A stretch of 64,000 nt of DNA from Macrosoma leucophasiata (GCA_036365455.1 JAWQUS010000025.1:20558001-20622000), one strand, 5' to 3'; counted from the first letter of the stretch, positions 1-11,646 are shown. The notes: a model not told the origin generated them from the sequence alone. Made by a program: numbers and translations.

Positions 1-227
1 GATAACCACAAACACGATTAGATTAGTTAGTAACAGTTGTCTCATCGAATTTCGAATTTCTCAGGCAATAGGTTTCATATACTTTAACTAAGTATTAACC
101 TTTTTTCCGCATCCACCAAAAATATTCTTAAAAAATCATAAAAATTGATTAATCCGTTTGGGTGTTAACAAATACCGCGCGAGAGTTGATGTTCTTCGAT
201 TCTACCCTTCTACAGTAATACATATAA

Positions 228-592
228 TAAAAATGGCAACCCATTATACGTCCCACTGCTGGGTACGAGTACTCCTCTTTTAGGGTGGAGGCCTGGAACT
301 TACTCCACCACGCTGCTGCAATGCGGTTTGGTGGAGGTGGGTGGGTTAGTGGCCAACCCGCTGTCGGATGTTTTTCAAACTGCCCATAAGGCCTCCGACA
401 ATATTTAACGACTGCTCTCTATCGATAGCAATCGGGACCGGCGGTTTAACGTTCCCTGCGAAGCACGGAAACGCGCATTTAATTTGCCACTAGCGGTCAC
501 CCATCACGCTACCCGACCGCGCCCGTAGTGTTTAACCGAGTAGATCGCTTACGATCTACACCAGCCGCTGGGCCATGCGCGCTTCACATTCC
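228..592 (-). mobile_element. Family B SINE (5S rRNA-like head, RTE-like tail), copy 1
   Basis: Read on the minus strand, the copy starts GCGCGCATGGCCCAGCGGCT and ends with CAGCAGTGGGACGTATAATG and a TAAT-type tail. The head contains GGGCGCGGTC and GGATGGGTGACCGC-like 5S rRNA motifs (here GATGGGTGACCGC). It is complete at about 360 bp but slightly diverged. Confidence 0.75.
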
Positions 593-600
593 CTTCTACA

Positions 601-801
601 GTGCTCAAGAATAAATATTGCACATCGAGCCTATGTAAGCGATAATCGGCTAGTATCTACTACCTACGTAAGCATACGTAATCAAAATGGCCGACAAACG
701 TCAGATACTCGTAGGTAAGGTGCGAAAGAGCTAACGCTCTACAGGCCCGAAATAAGCCGAAGTCTCGTTCCTAAGGTCGATGTGCAATATTTCTTGTTGG
801 A
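601..801. mobile_element. MITE family M1 (long TIR), copy 1
   Basis: ATATTGCACATCGAGCCTAT at the left and GGTCGATGTGCAATATTTCT then TGTTGG at the right form the TIR. The internal CTACGTAAGCATACGTA and GCGAAAGAGCTAACGCTCTA are shared with three other copies. It immediately follows a family B SINE. Confidence 0.75.
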
Positions 802-2639
802 TACTGTACTTAAGCTGTCCCGTCAAAAATGTTGAGTTCTAACATTAACCTCAAATGTTTCATATTTTTTACAGCATCTACGGCTCAATTCCTTGCAGAT
901 CATAAATAACGTCAGCCCCAAAGACCGTTAACCTTTGCTCTAAGACGTGTGCGTATTGACCGTTGAGCGATATTATCCCACAATCAGAACCATTGACCCG
1001 TAACCTAAACATCTTTCCCATAACATTACACTTTCCAAAATAAATCAAACGTTCGACATTCGAAAATCTGTCACATCCAACGGACAATGGCCGCCGATAT
1101 ACAGTTACATTTCATTTTACACAGAAAACGTAACAATGTACGATTGTTAAATGAAAAAAGGGTAGATTTTAGTAATCTTCTTAATGGGGTGTGCGAAAAG
1201 ATTATAAATTAAGTTTCTGCAACAAATAAAAGTGACCCCTGGCCATTGTCGGAGTGTCAATATGTGTGACCGGGGTTTTGTGTTTGACCCCAGCTTAGAG
1301 CAATTTGCGATCGCTTCGTTTCACAGCCGTGATCGTCCTGTCGAACCGAGGATTTAAAATATCGACATTGATGTCATTAGTTTGATCGAAAAAAGAAAAA
1401 AAAAAGTTTCTGGCAACGGCTAACGGCGGCTTTTCTATGGAGAAACATTAAGAGATAACGACTAGGTATAGGTAAGCGTTTTTGTAAGATACTTAGTGTG
1501 AAAGAAGTATGTATCTTCACGCCAGGTCCCTAACGGGGTAGGCAGAGAATGAAAGAAGTAATTTGTAAAAATAATATTTTTTCTTATCTTTATTTTTTTA
1601 TTATTAAACCTATAACTAATAGGGTATATCTATCCTTAGACCTACTCACCTACGCACCTACGCACCCACCTACAAGGTCTGAAATATTTTTTGAAATAAA
1701 CAATTTTGGATTACATACCTAATATCGAAAAAGCTAATGTGTACCTACAAGGACAAAGTGCATGATTGTCAAAGGTACTTATATGAATTTGAAAATTATA
1801 AGAAAATGAATATATATAATATACTTAATAACTCTAACCACGGATTGAAACAACTAAGATTAGTAGATTAGAAAAACGCAGTATATGTACATATTTTTGG
1901 AATCATAACAAACTTTCTTGATTTCGACATGGCTCCTACTCATTCTGTACCTCTTAGATTGCATGCGGTATTTTTGATCATTGGCATATTGATTCAAATG
2001 CCAAGACTTATCATTCCTTCCTTTCCTTTTTCTATTCTGATGTAGCTTAGTGATCCTTAAATAGTGTAATTATTTTTAAAATCCTGCAGTGGGAGAGGTG
2101 AGGTTTGATTTATAATTAGAAGGGTTCACGATTTACGCTTCTGTTGAGCTCGTAACCTTGGCGTTAGGGTTAATTGTAATTATTACTGTTAGAACAATAG
2201 CTACTAAAGATTGGTATTTATTTAAATGGAACAAATCACTTACAACTTTCAATATCACTAAAGTTCGCAGTACCTACATACTTTTGTAGTAATAATTATA
2301 TTTATAATAGAATTTCAATGAATCTATCTATTCTTAGATATCATAATAAATCTTTATACACTAATTACAAATATCGTTATAAGTCTTATCACTATGTTTT
2401 TTTTCACGCGTCCAAATACCACCGCTTGCCTGGTAGAGGAGGGGAGGCGACACACTTTAGTATAAGTAATAAAAAATTGTACGAAAAAGTGTGTTCTCAA
2501 ACTTATAATATTTTTTAAGGACTTATACCTACATGGACTACTCTGAGGTACGTGAAGAAAAAAAATTGCAGCTTACTTATCGTGCAGGTACCCTTAAAGT
2601 ATTTTTCCAAGATTTTATTGCTCGACTTTCTCTATATTG
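802..2639. other. No gene seen; AT-rich DNA
   Basis: Apart from the family C-like tail at 1512-1550 I see only AT-rich sequence with short open frames and no splice-supported exon. Confidence 0.5.
1512..1550 (-). repeat. Family C-like tail fragment
   Basis: CTTCACGCCAGGTCCCTAAC then GGGGTAGGCAGAG resembles the family C tail with a few substitutions. Confidence 0.45.
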
Positions 2640-2795
2640 CTAACATGTATAATCGTATCAAAATATAGCTTTTTAGTAGGTACTATCTTATAGTCTACGA
2701 GCATAGGTGCAGACAGATGGACGGACTGACGGAAGGACGTGGCGTAACTATAAGGGTTCCTTGTAGACTAAAAAACCCTAAAATTGTAAAAGATA
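2640..2795 (-). repeat. Family K repeat, copy 1
   Basis: GACAGATGGACGGACTGACG then AACTATAAGGGTTCCTTGTA and AAAAAACCCTAAAA: the GGACGGAC microsatellite plus GGGTTCCTTG core also seen at 44.9 and 54.0 kb. Confidence 0.55.
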
Positions 2796-3237
2796 TTTAA
2801 GTTCCTATCTCTCCGTATATACTTCCTTCCACATTTAAACTTAAGCGAAAACCATTAAGATTAACTATCCACTATAACATTTCTGTCTGTACCTAAATAG
2901 AACCCATTTATGAATAGGGGCTACGGGTCACATCATGACATGCATCTTAAAATTTTGTCGGGCAATAAAACGCAGTCGGTTTACATTTAACTGTATTGTG
3001 CTTGACCCCTCCGGTAAAAATAATGGCCGGGGGCCAGATAAATTAAAAATGGCTCAAAAATACCCCTTGACGGCGATTTATGGTCATCAGTACTGGGCGG
3101 AGCTTTGCAACCGTTACTCTATTGATTCGAAAATGGAATTTCGCAGGATTGTAATTGAAATAACACCGAAGTTTGTTTTGAATTTTGATCTACTGTGGAA
3201 ACACTCACACATAAATAAAAAACTTATTAAACCTATA

Positions 3238-3288
3238 GGAACTACTACAAACTAGTAAGGGAATACCTTACTAGTTTGTAGTAATTCC
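3238..3288. repeat. Near-perfect hairpin, 23-bp arms
   Basis: GGAACTACTACAAACTAGTA(AGG) and complement with a 5-bp spacer GAATA; one mismatch. Confidence 0.85.
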
Positions 3289-4337
3289 AATGTTAGACTT
3301 TAAATATACATTTAATTTTCAATATTAAGTTAAAATACATCACTGAGCTTATAAGTAGTTAAATGCCAGAAAAGGATCTCGTTGTAGGTATAAATGAGAA
3401 CTTTATACTTCTGTAATAAAAGCAGCGACATTAATCTAATGGAAGATTATCCGATTTTATGACTAATAACAAAAACGATGCAGCACACTAAAATAATAAT
3501 AACGTAAAATAGTGTGATCATAGGACTTTGGGCAAACATAAAAAATGAACGGTAGGACCTAATAACGTATTATCTGGTTTTAAAAACGTACAAAAAGATA
3601 CTTTGCAGGTAAAACTCAGGTACTTGCATAACGCATGTAGGCATAATGCAAAGAAATCCTTTGCCACAATGACGCAAGATCGATGTGCCTTTTTATCTGT
3701 GGATTTTTTAAGCCGGCAAGTGCTTACCGCGCAAAATAGTGACAGTTAAAAAGATATACTGGCTATGGCATAGTAGTCCTTCTGCCTACCAAATAAAATG
3801 CAAGTTAACTGCATTCGTTCAGAATTAAATAGCCGTCTGATTTCAGAGAAGTGACTTTTTGTCAAATCTTTTGTACTTTTTAAAAAGGACAAGGCGATTA
3901 GGAATGTCCGTTTTGTTGCATTTTATCGTGCATTGGCGACTGTAAATGCCACTTTTGATTGATGACAATTCGCACCTGCATTTTTTGAACATTACAGTAG
4001 ATGTATAAAAATAGTTGCCAAATTAAGCTAACTTTTGGCAATGATTGTAAGATTTCATCTAAACAGAGAAATAAAGCATTTTTATTTACTTATATACTTT
4101 CTAGAAAAAAGTAGATAAAAATAGCCTTAAGACGCGACAACTCATTTGCAGCTTATATTTTTTAATTACTGTACCAGGGATAAAAGATCTTCGGCTTCGG
4201 CAGTGGCAACAAGTGGCAAGGCTTCTACACTGATATCTCTATTGCATGAATGAGTATTATGTTATTTATCGTTAACGTGAAGTCAAGTATTTTTTTATGT
4301 ACCAAATGAACATTTTTGTTGAGTGCAACACATAATG

Positions 4338-4385
4338 ACCAGAGGTCAGAATGCAAATGCGTTGCCACCCTTGACATCTTGGTTG
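4338..4385 (-). repeat. Short family A fragment
   Basis: AATGACCAGAGGTCAGAATG then CAAATGCGTTGCCACCC matches the distal body of family A. Confidence 0.5.
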
Positions 4386-4489
4386 TTTTGAATAGAATAT
4401 AATAGAAAATGTTTTTATTTCGAACAGATCTTTACAGATACTTTCAAAACGTCAAGAAATCATAAAATACCTAGAGTGAATAACCATTA

Positions 4490-4700
4490 CATATAGTAAG
4501 AGCAAAAACTTAAAATAATAGTAAATTAAAATTATAGTTTAAACTACTTAGTTAAAACATAATAATCACAAAATTTTTCAATTCCTTCAATGATGATAAA
4601 GTGAAATGAAGAAAAAGAAAAACTTATTCGTCAAGATCAAACTTATTCACTTAGCAGAGTTCCAAGTGCAGTCACTACTGAAAAGAACTTGGCTACCCAA
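4490..4700 (-). mobile_element. LINE 3' UTR fragment
   Basis: ACTTATTCACTTAGCAGAGT then TCCAAGTGCAGTCACTACTG is shared with 19648-19690. The flanking AT-rich sequence has A-rich runs as in LINE tails. Confidence 0.4.
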
Positions 4701-5656
4701 CAAACTCAGTAAGAGCTCTTTTAAATGAGAGCTTAAATCTAGTACAAATTATCGTGAAAAATCAAATAATGTCAACGTCCATAGCATAGATGCAAATAAA
4801 CTGCTATCTACTAAATGAGATGTAGCTTCTGCAAACCAGAACAGACCAGTCCCCACCAACAGCACCCGTTCACGAGTATGACGCATGTGACAGCCATTGC
4901 CCTTCTCGACCATTTTATAGGGAAGTGAGCAACCCGCCACACGACGCCGCCAAAGGCAAAGACATTTAAGTTTTGTCTTTGTGATAGTGATTACGGGGCC
5001 ATACAAAGTAATCGACTATCACAACATATAACAATGTAGATGTAGTAGATATCCCAAAACATCGAACTGTTACAATTGGGACGCTATCCAAATTTGTGTC
5101 AACAGTTGCTGGATCAGCAGTAGGCAAAAAATCACCGCAATCAAGCAAATAAATAATAAATATGTATATTCGATGCGGGTTCCCGATACGGGGTACGTGA
5201 TTCGTTTTAGAGAGCATGAATAAAACATGGCGTCGCGGCGGCTCAACCCTTCCCCTTTGCCAATTTAATAAATACTCTCCCACGCGCCCCCCAGTTTTTT
5301 GTGACAATCGCGGCAGGGGTTGTATTGAAGGGTTGGTATTGATTTTTATAGAGAAGAGAAAGTTTTTGATATTTACGTGATATAATGTTTTCTATGTCAA
5401 CGCCATGTGATGCGGACTGAGATGTAGGCACATAATATAAATGAAATAAAGTAGAGATTGTGAAAACAATCATTAAATTACAAAGGCGAATTACAAAGAT
5501 TACCCATTGCCATCTAGGAATAAGAAGGTAAATAATTTGTACCGATTTAATTAATTTCTAACTATTATTTGCTACTACAGAACCCTCAACGGGACGACTC
5601 GCAGCTTTTTTACCTGAATTATATCGCTTGCTTATATCAAATTTAAATACTCGTAG

Positions 5657-5684
5657 AATAATACTATACTAGTAGGTATAGTAT
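5657..5684. repeat. Perfect short hairpin
   Basis: TAATACTATAC and complement with spacer TAGTAG. Confidence 0.75.
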
Positions 5685-5707
5685 TAATAAGTAGGTACTA
5701 CTACTGC

Positions 5708-5972
5708 TGGCGTCGGGATGCGACCACCACACGGTCCACTAGCGGAAGAATTTTCTTCTACTGTTGCAGTCAGTAAACCGAAGATCAGCGGTCAAACCAT
5801 TCCAATGGGGCGGTAGTAAGTGCAATAATGCAAGATGGGCAGAGCAACTAATTGCGATAAAACTACTGCCACTGCGACCTCCGATCCGCATGCCTAGCGA
5901 GGCGATGTCATATCGCCTTTATGGGGAGGCCTTGGTCCAGCAGTGGACATCTTTAGACTGATATGATGAGAT
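5708..5972 (+). mobile_element. Family F element (RTE-tailed), copy 1
   Basis: Shares CCGAA..GGTCAAACCATTCCA, then GCGATAAAACTACTGCCACT and GCATGCCTAGCGAGGCGAT with the copies at 26.27 and 28.7 kb. It ends GGAGGCCTTGGTCCAGCAGT followed by GGACATC...ATGATGAG, an RTE-type 3' tail. Confidence 0.6.
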
Positions 5973-5990
5973 AGGTACCTATAGGTACCA

Positions 5991-6460
5991 TACAAGGTGT
6001 CACTGAAAGGTCCAACAATATTGAAAGGTGTTTATCTATATCAAGTTTCAAATCACTTTAAATAAACAAAAGAATGAATTCACATTTTTTTTTAATACAA
6101 ATTTAAAAATTAATTGTTTGTTATTTGACAACCTTAACAAGTCGTCAATGAAAACGCTCAGCATTTCACACAGAAATACCATGCGTAGTGACGGTGAGGC
6201 GAACGGTACGCGTGTGTGCGTATGAAATGCAGCATCTCAGCAATTCATATCTACGCACATATAGCGTTCGCCTTCGACTGATACGCTGTCAGCTGTTGTT
6301 ATTAGGGTTGAAACGCATAAAATTTGAATCAAAGTTTAACTCGTAATAACTGATGATTTTACATTCTCAGGAGAAAAAGAACTTGGGGAATGAAGTCAAC
6401 TTTAATTAGTATAGGAATGGACTGTTGAAATATTGTTGGACCTTTTCGTTACACCTTGTT
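5991..6460. mobile_element. TIR element of about 470 bp (unclassified DNA transposon relic)
   Basis: The left end ACAAGGTGTCACTGAAAGGT then CCAACAATATT pairs with the right end AATATTGTTGGACCTTTTCG then TTACACCTTGT over 31 bp. A second, imperfect inverted repeat (GGCGAACGGTACGCG ... ATAGCGTTCGCC) is internal. No transposase frame remains. Confidence 0.72.
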
Positions 6461-7065
6461 TAGTAGTAGTATGGCATCTATTATAATACAACTTTTCATT
6501 GTTTTAATTGTAGGTACTTATGTCTTTTTTTTTAAAGAGATACGAGTTTTCTCTAATATAATCAGCGACATTATTTTTATATTTATGTTTAATGAATTAT
6601 ACATACTTTTATTATGAGATTACATTCACCTTTATCTGATCTACGAATAGTAATCATCGCCTGTCATTCTCAGCTGTATTGTGATATGTATGACAGGAGC
6701 GTCGGAAAGGGTGCGGAACAAAAGGCTGACAATTTTGATGCCCTTCCTTCACAGTTGATGATTTGTTTTGATTTTAATCAAATAAGTATCGATCTTTTTT
6801 ATATCTAGATAGAATAAACTGAATATGAATTACTATAGTACGGTGATTGTTCGACGAGTATAGTTATAAAATAAGTGTGTTTTTTATAATTTACACGTGA
6901 TAAAAACCTAGCAATGTTTCTCTAGGTTATCTCAAAAACCAGTTATCTAGAATTAGAATTTGTCCGAAGGTTCGATTTGGCAAAATTGGTCAGTCTTATC
7001 CGTGTGGCGTTGGTTCCGGACACCACCCTTCTTCCTGTGCGTGTCGTATAACGTGTCTGAGGAAA

Positions 7066-7137
7066 TATAAATTAGAGGGATGTGCAGCAGCGTCTTCCAG
7101 CATAATATATCATCTACTATTGCCAATCATGGTAAGT
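7066..7137 (+). promoter_or_regulatory. Possible TATA promoter with a tiny first exon (ATG|GTAAGT)
   Basis: TATAAATT at 7066-7073 is followed 56 bp later by CCAATCATG at 7123-7131, immediately continued by a consensus donor GTAAGT at 7132-7137. Insect cuticle-protein genes and similar genes often have such short TATA-driven first exons encoding only the first codons. No downstream exon 2 was recognised, so this may be chance or an abandoned promoter. Confidence 0.3.
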
Positions 7138-7491
7138 ATAATAGGTATAGGTATATAGGTATGGTAATTACGTGTATATACGTAAATAGGTATATATAGG
7201 TATGGTAAGTATAATATGCGGGTGTGATGAAGGTTTAGCATGCATTCATGAGGATTGTAATTTATTCACGATTCTGTTTACATTTTTGAGCTATTTTTCA
7301 AAAAACCGGTTTTTTCGATAATCCGGGTTATCATTTACAAAAATACAAATCCTGATTTAGAAAAACGAGTTTTGCATTCCACCTACGCTCAATCATAAGT
7401 AGTAAAGGGATAATAAGTACGTCGACAGAAACAGATTTTTTTTTACTTTTGTATGGACGTATTGGACGTGTGTGTTCCTAAGGGACAAATA

Positions 7492-7599
7492 CTCAAACGG
7501 CACTCAATTTTAAGAAACCCTTAAATTTGAGCTATCTCTATCGTTTGAACGTGTTTATAAAGATTTTTTAGTCCCACTTAGATTTAAGTGACGTTTGAG
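7492..7599. mobile_element. Small Tc1/mariner-like MITE (family M2), copy 1
   Basis: TA|CTCAAACGGCACTCAATTTT ... AAGTGACGTTTGAG|TA, 108 bp, with TA at both ends as expected of Tc1/mariner targets. Confidence 0.72.
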
Positions 7600-7927
7600 T
7601 AAATGGCCATAAGTTACTTACCGATATTTACACTAAGAATCTAAAATTTAAAAAAATATCGACTTTAAAACCGGATAATCGCAAGCGGCATTTTGAAGAC
7701 AACATTTTTTTTAATTTTAGATTAACTTACATTTAACGTACTTGCTTTACGATGCTTTGTTTAGTCCTGGACGTTACTAAATTCCCTTTTAGAGTTAGAA
7801 TTTGATTTGCTGGTCACGCTCTGCGTGTTATCCGCGCTCCATCTGTCTTTTCAGCGCTCTGAGGGTAATTATGGCGTACTTATACGTCATAAGTTCTTAT
7901 CGTACCGAAAAATGGCATTTTATGTAC

Positions 7928-8185
7928 ACCATCTCATCATATCACCCATAGGATGTCCACTGCTGAACAAAGGCCTCCCTCAATGACCTCCATACCGACT
8001 CCGAAGCGACGTGCATCCAGCGGGTACCTGCAGCCTTCACTAGGTCCGAGGTCGTCGGTCCATCTTGCAGGTGGACGCCCTACGCTGCGCTTGCTGATAC
8101 GTGGTCTCCACTCGAGAACCTTTCTGCCCCAGCGGCTATCGGTTCTCCGAGCTATGTGCCCTGCCCACCATCTGGTCCATGGTAT
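7928..8185 (-). mobile_element. RTE-clade LINE 3' end
   Basis: On the minus strand the C-terminal RTE signature VLEWRPRISKRSVGRPPARW then TDDL is readable, with a frame break nearby. The element tail is GGAGGCCTTTGTTCAGCAGTGGACATCCTATGG, given here in two parts: GGAGGCCTTTGTTCAGCAG and TGGACATCCTATGG. The 3' end reaches ATGATGAGATG. It is 5'-truncated and non-functional. Confidence 0.75.
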
Positions 8186-8892
8186 TCTTTCGAAATTTTA
8201 CATTTGTTTTTTCTGGACTTCTGATTATGTTATAAAAGAAATGAACTTGTAGACGTATCTTCTGCGCTACGCTACACTGTAAAATATAATACCTCAAACC
8301 GGGAGTCGAGTTCTTCAGCATAGAGTAATAATTATAATCATATAAGTAACTATTCACTATTTACTATTTACTAATAGGATGCGTAACAATATTTAAAAGC
8401 CAATTAATTCTTTAGTGAAACATTTGCCTGTCCGATTTAGAAAAAAAACAAATCTAGCCCATAAAAATTTAGAGCGCCTGAACTTTCTTTGATACATATG
8501 CATAGCTATCATTAACCGTATAAAAGACGAAGGTATTTTCACATTAACAAAAATAGCTGGGCCCATTATAGAACCATCTCATATAATGACGGCCCAATGT
8601 AAACACACCAAGATATATGGGCCTAGATGACTCTGAATTCCCGTTTCATATCGGGAAAACTTCCCTCTCATAATTTTAGACTCCCTCGGTGAATATTTTT
8701 TCTCGAACGCTAGAGTGAGACAGGGTGATGCGAGAAGGGGAGGTGTATAAAATCCATACTTATAATATTTGCAGGCGGACACACACATATAAAACGCGAT
8801 TTAGCTCTCTCCGAAGAGTTTCGGACGGTGCACAGGGTGTTTGATTGGTTGGCAAATTGTTTTCATGGTTAGCTGAGTTTGTCACATTTTGT
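8186..8892. other. No gene seen
   Basis: AT-rich and unassigned; short frames on both strands look like chance. Confidence 0.45.
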
Positions 8893-9157
8893 GAGGTAAC
8901 ATTATGCTTGTATTTCCCTAAGGGGTAGACAGAGGGAAATGCATGTATTCAAGCAAACATGCAGACATACACAACTTGTCAGTTACGATTGATTTGTCCC
9001 ATGTAAAATAAATAAGTAGATGGTGATCCTATTAATATTACCTACTAACCTTGAAAGGTGGGACTGGAAAACTTATAGAATGGGAAAAATCTTGTAGCAT
9101 TTTCTTCATGGCCCGGCGATAGAACCCAGCATCTCAGCGTAGCAGTAGTCAGCTGTG
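8893..9157 (-). mobile_element. Family C tRNA-derived SINE, diverged copy
   Basis: Contains the tail TTTCCCTAAGGGGTAGACAG, the mid-block GGACTGGAAAACTTATAGAA and the antisense B-box region GGCGATAGAACCCAGCATCT..AGCAGTAGT. This is the same order as the intact copies at 25.0 and 41.9 kb. Confidence 0.7.
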
Positions 9158-9404
9158 TATTTGAGTTGTTTCAAACCGAGTGTATTGGTTTAGTTTGTCT
9201 GCAATGGGACTACTGACTGTATACCTCGATGTCCTTGGTTATTGACATCGGCAATATTACATTGACCAGACAAAAGAGAGCATTATGTTCTATTGGGTAC
9301 TTCATACTTGCTTTTCATTGGTCGGTCAGAATTATGCGTTAGAGATATGACATGCACAGAAATCTAGATGATAAGCTGTTGTTTCACTAAGGGAGAGTGA
9401 AAGT

Positions 9405-9615
9405 AAGACTATTTTTACGGATTTATCTCGCGTATATTCACAGATTCAAGATTCAAACTGTTGTCAGACAAATTTCACTTTTGTGTGCCGAGACCACGGA
9501 AGCTGAAAAGCGACAAAAACGTCGGGTGGACAAAAAAATTTAGTATAATATACCTACGCGAGATATATCCGTAAAATCAGTTTTATTTCAACGAGTGTTT
9601 GCGAGAACCACAGAC
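9405..9615. mobile_element. Diverged copy of the CGTCGGG repeat
   Basis: GCCGAGACCACGGAAGCTGA then AAAGCGACAAAAACGTCGGG, followed by ACGCGAGATATATCCGTAAA. The inverted TTTACGGATTTATCTCGCGT lies at about 9413-9433, so it also folds back. Confidence 0.6.
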
Positions 9616-9689
9616 CAATCAGCCTTCCTTAACACATAATGAGAGTGAAAGTTTGACGTTTAGCTGGTTTAGGTTACTCATCCCGACAG

Positions 9690-9905
9690 TCACTGAGATC
9701 TTCGATACCGGCATCAACCTGTATCTCAACACTCATACCACCGATCGCCCCTGGCGCTCGGCGTCGCGGCGCTCAAGGAAAAAATGTACGACGCCGTAAA
9801 AAATCACCGTCCATTCGCTCCCGGAATTTTTACCCGTTTTTTCCCCTCGGAGGGTCGTGCGTTGCCATGACTACCGACCGCCCCCTCGCTCACTCAGATA
9901 TTTTT
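9690..9905. other. Locally GC- and CpG-rich patch
   Basis: CGCTCGGCGTCGCGGCGCTC, CCTCGGAGGGTCGTGCGTTG and GACCGCCCCCTCGCTCACTC stand out from the AT-rich background. No conserved frame. It could be an old promoter-proximal segment or a repeat. Confidence 0.35.
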
Positions 9906-10189
9906 ATGGCAAATGAAATTTATTTGGGTTCTTTATTTTGAACTGGACTACAGTATTTTTAGTTTCGTTTTCGACGCCAAATTAATAGTTGTTGATGAAG
10001 ACTTGCCTCGATTCCTTAAACAATTTCGTCTGTGTTTTTCCGAAGTGTCGGCTAGTGTAGATAGACAATACAGTTTATTTGGTCTTGGAAGAGACCATGA
10101 TTTGGTCTTGGAAGAGACCATGAAACAAAGTTATTGACTGAATATGTAAAGCGATAGGTACAGAAGATTCCTAATTATTGTCCCACTTG

Positions 10190-10345
10190 AAGAGTAAATG
10201 ATGTTGTTCGGGTTCGGTCCAGACATTAGACTGAGCAATAGTCAGCAAAGTGGCCTGCTGTTTGAGGCAGTTCATCATCTTCTTATCCTCTCCTTTAGGA
10301 TGCTCACCATTCAAATAGTCTTTAAGAATTTTGAAGTTTTCCTAT
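10190..10345 (-). pseudogene. Unidentified reading frame adjoining the dead RT
   Basis: After the RT remnant the minus strand reads ENFKILKDYLNGEHPKGEDK, KMMNCLKQQATLLTIAQSNV and WTEPEQHHLLFKWDNN before a stop at about 10190. It is charged and protein-like, but I do not recognise it. It could be the LINE C-terminus, another element, or a host exon fragment. Confidence 0.3.
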
Positions 10346-10419
10346 TTATCCTGTAGTAAAAAGGTGAAAGGGATAGAAAACTGAAAGACACGCTACTTTG
10401 CGGCTATGTTCAAAACTGA

Positions 10420-10830
10420 CTAGCTTCGTGTTTTCTAGGTTTGTGTCTCCAATTATTCTCGAAGCACGTCGATCAACCGACTCAAGGGCTTCGAGCTGGT
10501 ATTTGACCGTCCATTAGGTGTCCATCCATACACGATGGACAAGTGCTTGGTAGGTACAAATTAAGCATCTGACGTGGTGTGGAGTACCTACTGACTTTAT
10601 TCAGGACCCCAGGATTACTGCATTCGTACCTTACTGCATCTGGTGTTATCGGCGAACCCGAGAATGCCGGGTGGGAGTATGATCGTTGATGTGCAGTAGA
10701 AATAGAGTTACAGAAAGTACGGATCCCTGAGGTACACCGGCATTTATAGCCATTTAATCGGATGAGCAGCCACCGAGAACCACACGAAACGATCGTTCCC
10801 TAAAAAAATCCGCTATCCATACACGAAAGT
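10420..10830 (-). pseudogene. Decayed Jockey/CR1-like reverse transcriptase
   Basis: The minus strand contains INAGVPQGSVLS then TLFLLHIND, the RT block 'GVPQGSVLSPxLFxLxINDL'. Downstream, in shifted frames, are pieces matching the LINE thumb region (YQLEALESVDRRA..RIIGD). Several stops and frameshifts are present, including a stop just before MAINAGV. It is a dead LINE copy. Confidence 0.75.
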
Positions 10831-11420
10831 CCACAGGATTAATGCAGTGTGTTTTATTTTACAGAATAACCCAGGTATTTGTGTAATTGAGTCTCAGAGT
10901 CTGCACAGTCTGTATACCATTTTATTTATTGACTACCGTAACATGTGTCCCTTGCATAGAGTGTCCGGTGACTCTACTTATAAACTTTCTTGTTTGTTTT
11001 TGCGATTGACGATCAATCTCCACACCTAAGCTTCCGAAGATGAAATTTTAAATTCACTATCAAACTTTAACATTCCCTTAGATACATTAATCACAGTGGA
11101 AATGGGCAGAAACTACTTGTATATCTTAACAATTAAACTTAGTCCGAACTCAATGTTGGAGATTCACGGATTGACCGGAACCGTACATACGAAGAAAGTA
11201 TACCCGTAACTTAATATTTGGAAATCAATTATCCATAAATGTTATTTGCAGGCGGAAAATAACGGGATTAGCTATAATATACGACTGCCGATTCCCAATT
11301 CCTATCCCGTTTTCCTTGGGGTGAACCCGGAGATGTAGGTATAGCGACTTAATGGAAATGATTTTTATTAAAAAATCTTTAATTCAATTTTAAATATTCC
11401 AAGTATATGAATCTAAAATG

Positions 11421-11548
11421 ATTATTTAAAATCGAACCCGACGTTTCGGTCGCTTTTCAGCTGCCGTGGTCTCGACAGTCGTGGGCAGTCTGCCCGAGAC
11501 CACGGAAGCTGAAAAGCGACCGAAACGTCGGGTTCGATTTTAAATAAT
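11421..11548. mobile_element. Large inverted repeat with CGAAACGTCGGG motif
   Basis: 54-bp arms 11421-11474 and 11495-11548 (ATTATTTAAAATCGAACCCG ... GCCGTGGTCTCG and complement), nearly perfect, with a 20-bp centre. The right arm reads GCTGAAAAGCGACCGAAACG then TCGGGTTCGA. The same unit recurs at 9.49 and 18.56 kb. Confidence 0.75.
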
Positions 11549-11600
11549 AATTTTAGTTTAATATACGCGAGATAAATTCGAAAACTAGTTTTATTTCAAT

Positions 11601-11646
11601 GAGTGCAGCTCGCGAAAACCTTCTTAGGTTTTCGCGAGCTGCACTC
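11601..11646. repeat. Perfect 20-bp-arm hairpin adjoining the CGTCGGG repeat
   Basis: GAGTGCAGCTCGCGAAAACC and its exact complement, with a 6-bp spacer TTCTTA. The left arm begins where the repeat unit TTTTATTTCAATGAGTG ends. Confidence 0.85.

Larger units (their letters stand above)
2796..4489. other. No gene seen; short ORF and hairpin
   Basis: An open frame of 106 codons at 2935-3255 (+) has no recognisable domain or regular composition. It ends in the hairpin at 3238. The rest is AT-rich and unassigned, apart from a short family A fragment at 4338-4385. Confidence 0.45.
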
